This document shows positions 6,617 to 11,140 of a stretch of DNA of 11,140 nt, in pieces. Location: positions 1-11,140 of the forward strand of contig JACZVE010000061.1 of assembly GCA_022572825.1 (NCBI GenBank), given 5' to 3'. The translations under genes were made by a program, and so were the position numbers. Below the pieces are notes generated by a model, which worked only from the letters and a program-made list of their open reading frames with translations, searched no databases and was not told the origin of the DNA. Each line of letters starts with the position of its first letter. Within the stretch, counting starts at the first letter, position 1. This DNA is from SAR324 cluster bacterium (GTDB taxonomy: Bacteria; SAR324; JACQKK01).

Positions 6617-7726
6617 CTATCCCAGCGCCTTGCGGATGGCTTCGGTGCGTGCGGCGATCTCGCCGCTGGGGCGGTCGAAGACGTGATAATTGCGGAAGCG
6701 GAGCTCCACCGGCTCGCCGGGCGCGCAGGTGGTGCCGGGCAATAATTTGGCCGTGAGGGTGTGCGGCCCTATCTTGAAGGCCACGATCCGGTATTGCCGC
6801 AAGGGGTCTTCCTTAATCTCCCCCACGATGGCCCGCACCCCCGCCCCAGGCGCGTCGCCGCCGATGGCGACATCTTCCGGTCGGACGCCGATGGTGTAGC
6901 CGTCCAGCTCCGGCGCGATGGCTCCGCCCTCGATGAAGCTGATGGCGGGGACGTCGCCGTGCAGGTTGAGGAAGTCGGCCACGAAGGTGTTGCCCGGATG
7001 GTCGTAGAGCTCCCGCACGGTACCGATCTGCTCGACACTGCCGACGCTCCGGCTTTCCGAAGACTCCAGGCGCATCACGGCGATCAGGTCTGCCAGCAGC
7101 ACCGCTTCCTGCTGGTCGTGGGTCACGTAGACGGTCGTAATGCTGAACTCCCTGAGCAGCGTCTTCAAATGCTGGCGATACGTATTACGCAGCTTGGCAT
7201 CCAGATTGGAGAACGGCTCGTCCAGAAGGAACAGTTCCGGTTCCCGCGTGATGCAGCGGCCCAGGGCCACCCGCTGCTTCTCTCCGCCCGATAGATTGGC
7301 GGGCATGCGGTCCAGCAGATACGCCATTGCCACGTCGAGCAGTTCGCTGGTGCGCTTGAATTTTTCTTCGCGCAGCCGCGTCATCTCCGGCGTTTTGCGG
7401 CGGAAGAAGAAGTAGGAGGTTATGTTCCGCTTGACGTCGAAATGGGGATAAAGGGCATAGCTCTGGAACAGGTAGCCGATCTTGCGCTCCCCGGGACTGA
7501 TGCCCGCGACGTCCCTGCCGTTGAACAGCACGCGCCCCCCATCCGGTGCCTCCAGCCCGGCGATGACCCGCAGCAGCGTGGACTTGCCGCAGCCGCTGGG
7601 TCCGAGAATGACCACGGTCTTTCCGTGCGGAATGGTGAGCGTGAGGTTGTGGATGGCAAACCGGCGGCCGTGGCCCGGCAGGTCGCCCCGCGTGATCGTG
7701 ATATCGGACAGGCGAATGGTGGCCAT
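6617..7726 (-). CDS. Orphan MalK/UgpC-type importer ATPase
   Basis: This 369-residue cytoplasmic ATPase is of the carbohydrate-import (CUT1, MalK/UgpC/MsmX) class. It has Walker A GPSGCGKST at 42-50 (K48), the Q-loop in LFQSYALYPH (Q88), LSGGE 145-149 followed by KQRVALGR, Walker B LFLLDE (E170), H-loop VTHD (H203), then a C-terminal TOBE-type region with the family motif IGVRPEDV at 279-286. A Ser-rich stretch at about 219-231 (RLESSESRSVGSV) is longer than the short turn usual before EQIGT. ATG 7726 was chosen because no in-frame start lies near upstream; the ribosome binding site is poor. No permease or binding protein is in the window, so it may serve a transporter encoded elsewhere, as MsmX does. 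znuA lies upstream on the same strand, 168 bp away. ZnuC is present, so a zinc role is unlikely. The substrate cannot be read from the sequence. Confidence 0.9.
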   Translation of the reverse strand: MATIRLSDITITRGDLPGHGRRFAIHNLTLTIPHGKTVVILGPSGCGKSTLLRVIAGLEAPDGGRVLFNGRDVAGISPGERKIGYLFQSYALYPHFDVKRNITSYFFFRRKTPEMTRLREEKFKRTSELLDVAMAYLLDRMPANLSGGEKQRVALGRCITREPELFLLDEPFSNLDAKLRNTYRQHLKTLLREFSITTVYVTHDQQEAVLLADLIAVMRLESSESRSVGSVEQIGTVRELYDHPGNTFVADFLNLHGDVPAISFIEGGAIAPELDGYTIGVRPEDVAIGGDAPGAGVRAIVGEIKEDPLRQYRIVAFKIGPHTLTAKLLPGTTCAPGEPVELRFRNYHVFDRPSGEIAARTEAIRKALG

Positions 7727-7894
7727 GGCCCGCCGCCGCGAGTGTGTGCAACTTGCCGCGCAAAGAGGGCGGCTCGGCTGCTCTCCTTGAGGACGGAAAG
7801 GATTACACCCTTGCTAGCACAATTCAGGCGTCGCTTCCCGAATTTTCGCACGCGCGGCGCAAGAGCTGCGCAGGTGTGCCGGCGTCGGGGCGAA
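7727..7894 (-). other. Spacer between znuA and the MalK-type gene
   Basis: These 168 bp hold, on the minus strand, a -10-like TGTAAT (7807-7802) with no good -35, and an AAGGAG (7788-7783) too far from any real start. A small hairpin (gcgca/tgcgc, 7857-7871) follows the znuA stop without a T-tract. Whether the ATPase gene has its own promoter is open. Confidence 0.3.
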
Positions 7895-8809
7895 TCAGGG
7901 AGAGAGGCAGCTCACCAGGGCCTTTGCCATGTTGCGCATCAGGGTGAAGTACAGCTCCGGTCCTGCGGGAAGATCGGCGCCGAGCGGGTCCAACACTCCG
8001 GTCCTGGCGCGCGAACCCTCCGCGACAGCGCGCACGAGCTGCGGCTGAAACTGCGGCTCTGCGAACACGCAGGCGGCCCGCAGCGCGCGGATCTTTACCT
8101 GCAGCGCCCGGATGCGCCTGGCCCCGGGCCGCCGCTCCTGGTTGTCCATAAGGGCGCCGACGGCATTGAGCCCGAAGTGCGCCTCGAAGTAGGGGTAGGC
8201 ATCGTGAAAGACCAGATATGGCCGATGGGCGATGGGCGCCAGCTTGCCGCGCAGCTCGTGCTCCAGCTCGTCCAGCCGGGCGTCGAGCCGGGTGCCATTG
8301 GCCCGGTAGGCGGCCGCATTGGCGCCATCCACGGAAGCGAGCGCGGCGACGATGGCGCGCACCATGGCTTTGGCATTGGGCGGACTGAGCCACACGTGCA
8401 TATTGTGCGGACCTCGGCTTTGCTTCTCGGGGAGGGTCCGCTGCCAGCTTCCGCCCCGTCGGGCGGGGAGTTTCCCGACACCCTCCGCCGCGGCCAGCTC
8501 CACCACGCGAGCGTTCACCGCAAGTGTCGCGAGCGGCTTTACCAGGAATGATTCCAGCTCCGCACCGACCCAGATCACCAGCGGGGCGCGCCGCAGCGCC
8601 CGCGCGGCCGATGGCCGCAGGCTGAAGTGATGGGGAGATGCCCCCCCTCGCACCAGCAACACCGGTTCCCCCACCCCTTCCATGACACCGGCGACAAGGG
8701 AATGGACGGGCTTGATCGTCGCGACCACCGTGGGCGCGCCGGAGACCATGCCGCACCGCAACAGCAGGACGGCGATTGCAAAGCATAATTGAACGTTATA
8801 ACGTAGCAA
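7895..8809 (-). CDS. znuA: Periplasmic zinc-binding protein ZnuA
   Basis: High-affinity zinc-binding lipocalin-unrelated cluster A-I (cluster 9) solute-binding protein that hands Zn(II) to ZnuB in the periplasm; 304 residues. A signal peptide spans about 1-25 (hydrophobic core FAIAVLLL, then GMVSGA). Predicted zinc ligands are H60 in GASPHHFSLRPS, H138 in NMHVWLSP and H202 in VFHDAYPYFE. C247 (before VFAEPQFQPQ) and C301 probably form the C-terminal disulfide known in E. coli ZnuA. Odd: the loop at about 112-136, usually packed with His and acidic residues, is here basic with one His (H135). The start is TTG 8809-8807, with GGGAG eight bases upstream. It is preferred because it gives the complete signal peptide, while the in-frame ATG at residue 21 would destroy it. 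A palindrome resembling half of a Zur site overlaps the first codons. Divergent from zur-znuCB, as expected for joint Zur control. Confidence 0.93.
   Translation of the reverse strand: MLRYNVQLCFAIAVLLLRCGMVSGAPTVVATIKPVHSLVAGVMEGVGEPVLLVRGGASPHHFSLRPSAARALRRAPLVIWVGAELESFLVKPLATLAVNARVVELAAAEGVGKLPARRGGSWQRTLPEKQSRGPHNMHVWLSPPNAKAMVRAIVAALASVDGANAAAYRANGTRLDARLDELEHELRGKLAPIAHRPYLVFHDAYPYFEAHFGLNAVGALMDNQERRPGARRIRALQVKIRALRAACVFAEPQFQPQLVRAVAEGSRARTGVLDPLGADLPAGPELYFTLMRNMAKALVSCLSP
8793..8804. promoter_or_regulatory. Candidate second Zur operator over the znuA start
   Basis: ACGTTATAACGT is a perfect 12-bp palindrome covering codons 2-6 of znuA. GTTATAACGTAGC at 8795-8807 differs at only two of 13 bases from the core of the stronger site at 8881-8893, which lies about 86 bp (roughly eight helical turns) away. 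A repressor bound here could block znuA elongation or initiation. It could be coding sequence that is palindromic by chance. Confidence 0.4.
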
Positions 8810-8876
8810 TCCGAATTCTCCCAGCGACCGCCCGCAGTCGCAGCCATGCGGCGAAATTGGCTCTTCGCTCAGTCAG

Positions 8877-8897
8877 CAATGTTATAATATAGCGAGA
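8877..8897. promoter_or_regulatory. Zur box (zinc-responsive operator)
   Basis: The core GTTATAATATAGC at 8881-8893 is an interrupted palindrome centred on A8887 with a single arm mismatch. It agrees closely with the gammaproteobacterial Zur consensus AATGTTATAATATAACATT, including the ATGTTATAATATA run. It lies between znuA and zur and contains a perfect -10 hexamer, so zinc-loaded Zur would shut off transcription. Confidence 0.82.
8883..8888 (+). promoter_or_regulatory. Candidate -10 element toward zur, inside the Zur box
   Basis: A perfect TATAAT on the plus strand. The best -35-like sequence, TTGGCT at 8857-8862, is 20 bases away, which is too far for comfort. Use of this promoter would give zur a leader of about 180 bases containing the repeat hairpins. 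Confidence 0.35.
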
Positions 8898-8920
8898 GTT
8901 CCGCAAAATTATGATCCGCA

Positions 8921-8997
8921 GAACCTCGCCCCGTACACGGGGAAGGGGAGTCTCGCACGGCTCGCAAGCGATGCGCCAGGGGCGGGGGCAGGGTTGA
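8921..8997. repeat. Palindromic intergenic repeat, diverged copy 3
   Basis: CCCCGT at 8929-8934 and ACGGGG at 8937-8942 form a 6-bp hairpin with a 2-base loop. A second imperfect hairpin follows (cgca...tgcg with inner gct/agc, about 8955-8976), then a gggggcaggg end. This double-hairpin layout parallels 138-200. The relationship is by architecture and composition, not by high identity. Confidence 0.4.
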
Positions 8998-9039
8998 ATA
9001 CAAAGCGATGACAGAGGGTGAGTCAAGGGGACCTGCGGG

Positions 9040-9045
9040 TATAAT
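9040..9045 (+). promoter_or_regulatory. Candidate -10 element close to zur
   Basis: A perfect TATAAT 29 bases before the zur ATG, which would give a leader of about 23 bases. No recognisable -35 lies 16-18 bases upstream (the sequence there is GGTGAGT-like). It is not inside a Zur box, so transcription from here could be constitutive. Confidence 0.4.
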
Positions 9046-9074
9046 AGGCGGATAAGGCACCTGTAGAGCCAGCA

Positions 9075-9536
9075 ATGCACCAGGCCAGCGGGCACAATCA
9101 CCGGCGCTGCATCGCCGCCGCACTGCACAGCGCGGATCGGCTCTGTGCAGGGAGTGGCACGCGCATGACGGCCCTGCGACGGAAGGTGTTGGCGTATGTC
9201 TGGCGCGGACACGATGCGGTGAAAGCGTACGACATCCTGGCACGTCTGGGAGGGGATGCCCATCTCGCCAAGCCGCCCACGGTGTACCGGACGCTGCAGT
9301 TTCTGCGAGCGCAGGGATTGGTGCACCGGCTGGAAAGTCTTAACGCATTCGTGGGTTGTCCTCAACCCGGTAAGCCCCACGAGGGACAGTTCCTCATCTG
9401 TAGCCGGTGCGGGCTGGTGCGGGAAATCCACGAGCCGGCCATCGCCGACGCCGTCGCGGAGGGGGCCACCGCGGCGGGTTTCCGTGTGGAGCGGCAGATG
9501 GTGGAGGTACAGGGACTGTGCGCGAAATGTCGTTAG
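9075..9536 (+). CDS. zur: Zinc uptake regulator Zur (Fur family)
   Basis: A 153-residue cytoplasmic repressor that, when zinc-loaded, binds operators such as the one at 8877-8897. The N-terminal winged helix includes the recognition region KPPTVYRTLQFL (66-77), typical of Zur. The predicted regulatory zinc site is complete: H84 and C95 (VHRLES...FVGC), H102 (KPHEGQ) and E117. The structural Cys4 site is C109/C112 (CSRC) and C149/C152 (CAKC). Cysteine at 95 and the KPPTVYR motif separate it from Fur. Length is slightly below the E. coli protein, with a shorter C-terminal tail. The ATG at 9075 has only a weak AGAG upstream. The alignment of the N-terminal helix (ALHSADRLCAGSGTRMTALRRKVL) supports this start. 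The stop overlaps znuC by 10 bp, so Zur is co-expressed with, and likely autoregulates, its own uptake operon. Confidence 0.95.
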   Translation: MHQASGHNHRRCIAAALHSADRLCAGSGTRMTALRRKVLAYVWRGHDAVKAYDILARLGGDAHLAKPPTVYRTLQFLRAQGLVHRLESLNAFVGCPQPGKPHEGQFLICSRCGLVREIHEPAIADAVAEGATAAGFRVERQMVEVQGLCAKCR

Positions 9537-10321
9537 CGAATGCCCGGGATCGCCCTCTGCGAGTGGTGGACGGCGCCAGCGCTCCGCTGATCGAGGGCCG
9601 CGGCCTCACCGTGCGCGCGGGAGGCACGCTGCTGCTGAACGGGGTCGACATCGAGGTGCGTGCGGGGGAACTGGTCACCGTGATCGGCCCCAACGGCGCG
9701 GGCAAGACGACCCTGGTGCGCGTGTTGCTGGGCGTTCTGACCCCCATGGCGGGAGAGGTGCTGCGGCGCGACGGCCTCCGCATCGGCTACCTGCCGCAAC
9801 GGCTGCACATCGATCCCACGCTGCCGCTCACCGCTCGCCGCTTTCTTTCCATCGCCCAAGCGGCCCAACGCCACGAGATAGGCCGAGCGTTGGCTGAGGT
9901 CGGGGGCGGCCATCTGGAGCGGCGCATGTTGCAGGCCCTTTCGGGCGGCGAATTTCAGCGCGTCCTGCTGGCCCGCGCTCTGCTGCGCGATCCGGATCTG
10001 CTGATACTGGACGAGCCAGTGCAGGGCGTGGACGTGACCGGACAGTTGGATCTGTACGAGCTCATCGACGGCATCCGGCGTCGGCGCGGCTGCGGTGTGC
10101 TGCTGATCTCCCACGATCTGCATCTGGTCATGTCCACGACGGACCGGGTCGTTTGTCTCAACCGGCACGTGTGCTGCTCCGGACATCCCGAGGCGGTCGT
10201 CAAGGACCCCGGCTACATCGGATTGTTCGGCGCCAGGGCGGCCGCTGACCTGGCGGTTTACACCCATGCGCACGACCATACGCACGACGCGCCGCCCGAT
10301 GAGACGGCGCGAGACGGCTGA
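9527..10321 (+). CDS. znuC: Zinc importer ATPase ZnuC
   Basis: A 264-residue cytoplasmic ATPase that powers zinc uptake through ZnuB. It has Walker A GPNGAGKTT (K60), the Q-loop in GYLPQRLHID (Q91), LSGGE 138-142, Walker B LLILDE (E163) and an H-loop in the ZnuC-diagnostic run ISHDLHLVMSTTD (H196) followed by VVCLNRHVCCSG. The C-terminus is His-rich (YTHAHDHTHD, about 245-254), as in other ZnuC proteins and possibly zinc-binding. The start is ATG 9527, inside the last codons of zur. The frame is open further upstream, but that part is Arg/Gly-rich antiparallel noise over zur. No strong ribosome binding site is present, so translation is probably coupled to zur. ZnuB follows after 23 bp. Confidence 0.95.
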   Translation: MSLANARDRPLRVVDGASAPLIEGRGLTVRAGGTLLLNGVDIEVRAGELVTVIGPNGAGKTTLVRVLLGVLTPMAGEVLRRDGLRIGYLPQRLHIDPTLPLTARRFLSIAQAAQRHEIGRALAEVGGGHLERRMLQALSGGEFQRVLLARALLRDPDLLILDEPVQGVDVTGQLDLYELIDGIRRRRGCGVLLISHDLHLVMSTTDRVVCLNRHVCCSGHPEAVVKDPGYIGLFGARAAADLAVYTHAHDHTHDAPPDETARDG

Positions 10322-10344
10322 CGTATCGTCCCAACACGAGCACC

Positions 10345-11140
10345 GTGCCGCACCTGTTCGAAGACTTCATCTGGCGTGCCGTCATCGGGGGCGTCGGCGT
10401 CGCCATCGTGGCCGGCCCCTTGGGCTGCTTCGTCGTGTGGGGGCGCATGGCCTACTTCGGCGATTCGCTGGCCCACGGCGCCCTGCTCGGCGTGGCGCTG
10501 GGCTTCGCGCTGAGCATCAATCTCAATCTGAGCACACTGCTGGCCTTCTGCCTGTTCGCGGTACTGCTGGTGCTGCTGCAGCGTCAGCAGCGCCTGGCCA
10601 CCGATACCCTGCTGGGCATTCTGTCCCATGCCGCACTGTCCCTTGGCCTGGTCACGCTCAGCTTCATGGAGACGGTGCGGGTGGATCTGATGGCCTACCT
10701 GTTCGGGGACATCCTCTCCGTGACGCGGGAGGACCTCATCTGGATCTATGGCGGCGGCGCGCTGGCACTGGGCGTGCTGATAGTGCTGTGGTCACGCCTG
10801 CTGGCGGCCACCGTGCACGAGGAGCTGGCGCGCGCGGAAGGCGTGCCCGTAACGGCCCTGCGGCTGGCGCTGATGCTGATGATGGCCCTGGTGATCGTCA
10901 TCGCAATGAAGATCATCGGAATTCTGCTGATCACAGCGCTGCTGATCATTCCCCCCGCCACGGCGCGGTATTTCGCCCGCACACCGGAGCAGATGGCCGT
11001 ATTGGCGAGCGTGTTCGGCAGCGCGGCCGTGCTCGGTGGCATCGGCGCCTCCATGACCTGGGATACGCCTTCCGGGCCCTCCGTGGTGGTCGTGGCCACC
11101 CTGCTGTTTCTGCTCGGCCTGGCCCTAGCGGCGGGTCAGG
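10345..11140 (+). CDS. znuB: Zinc importer membrane permease ZnuB (3' end cut by window)
   Basis: Inner-membrane ABC-3 family permease forming the zinc channel with ZnuC. The window holds 265 residues with no stop. E. coli ZnuB is 261 residues, so only a few C-terminal residues should be missing. Family motifs are plain: AGPLGCFVVWGRMAYFGDSLAH (about 23-44), ATDTLLGILSHAALSLGLV (85-103), VDLMAYLFGDIL (113-124), MKIIGILLITALLIIPPATAR (188-208), and FARTPEQMA followed later by DTPSGPSVV near the end. Multiple hydrophobic helices run throughout. The chosen start, GTG 10345, is 23 bp after znuC and gives an N-terminus about six residues longer than E. coli before PLG. The ribosome binding site is weak, so coupling to znuC is likely. 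Membership of the zur-znuCB operon is firm. Confidence 0.94.
   Translation, partial: MPHLFEDFIWRAVIGGVGVAIVAGPLGCFVVWGRMAYFGDSLAHGALLGVALGFALSINLNLSTLLAFCLFAVLLVLLQRQQRLATDTLLGILSHAALSLGLVTLSFMETVRVDLMAYLFGDILSVTREDLIWIYGGGALALGVLIVLWSRLLAATVHEELARAEGVPVTALRLALMLMMALVIVIAMKIIGILLITALLIIPPATARYFARTPEQMAVLASVFGSAAVLGGIGASMTWDTPSGPSVVVVATLLFLLGLALAAGQ

Larger units (their letters stand above)
8810..9074. promoter_or_regulatory. Divergent znuA / zur-znuCB control region
   Basis: These 265 bp lie between the two arms of the zinc regulon. They hold the main Zur box, two perfect TATAAT hexamers on the plus strand and a palindromic repeat element. The AT-rich patch at about 8876-8920 contrasts with the GC-rich surroundings. 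On the minus strand, TATATT/TATAAC within the Zur box could be the znuA -10, but no good -35 is visible. I see no gene here. Confidence 0.7.

Noticed and set aside
7857..7871. A hairpin after znuA as a Rho-independent terminator.
   Set aside because: The stem is only five base pairs and there is no T-tract in the direction of znuA transcription.
7824..8786. An ATG-initiated 320-codon minus-strand frame as the true gene in place of the TTG-started znuA.
   Set aside because: Its translation has no recognisable motif, while the TTG frame carries the signal peptide, all zinc ligands and the C-terminal disulfide cysteines.
9407..9526. An upstream start for znuC inside zur.
   Set aside because: The added 40 residues are Arg/Gly-rich noise over the zur coding sequence. 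The ATG at 9527, overlapping the zur stop, is the usual operon arrangement.

Overview
The window comes from a high-GC proteobacterial chromosome. The zinc block has the layout znuA, then a divergent zur-znuC-znuB, seen in many Gammaproteobacteria, with a Zur-type operator between the arms. The glutamate-cysteine ligase is of the plant/alphaproteobacterial kind that several gammaproteobacterial lineages also carry. A high-GC gammaproteobacterium is therefore my best guess, but I cannot name the genus. No phage, transposase, CRISPR, tRNA or rRNA signal was seen.

Layout. 1-435 is non-coding and carries palindromic intergenic repeats. 436-1818 (minus) is a complete glutamate-cysteine ligase (first step of glutathione synthesis), possibly preceded by a 30-codon leader whose stop overlaps the ligase start. 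2023-2622 (minus) is a small exported NHL-repeat protein whose signal peptide is broken by an in-frame amber codon. 2623-2913 is a divergent promoter region with a 15-bp tandem repeat. 2914-6579 (plus) is one 1221-residue polypeptide holding two complete ABC exporter modules (membrane domain and ATPase, twice), distantly reminiscent of CydD plus CydC. After a 37-bp convergent gap, 6617-7726 (minus) is an orphan MalK/UgpC-type importer ATPase with no permease or binding protein nearby. 7895-8809 (minus) is znuA. 8810-9074 is a regulatory region. 9075-11140 (plus) is zur-znuC-znuB, with znuB cut by the window end close to its normal C-terminus.

How the genes work together. The right third is a self-contained zinc uptake system: ZnuA binds periplasmic zinc, ZnuB is the membrane channel, ZnuC powers it, and Zur, with all its predicted zinc-sensing and structural ligands present, should repress both arms through the operator at 8877-8897 and possibly a second palindrome over the znuA start. 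The left part puts glutathione precursor synthesis beside a fused exporter. A thiol-export link is an attractive but unproven inference.

Most noteworthy: the amber codon at the signal-peptide end of the NHL gene, the single-chain double ABC exporter next to gshA, the two candidate Zur sites, the putative coupled leader of gshA, and a ZnuA without the usual His-rich loop. I found no convincing wholly new system; most of the window is recognisable metabolism and transport.
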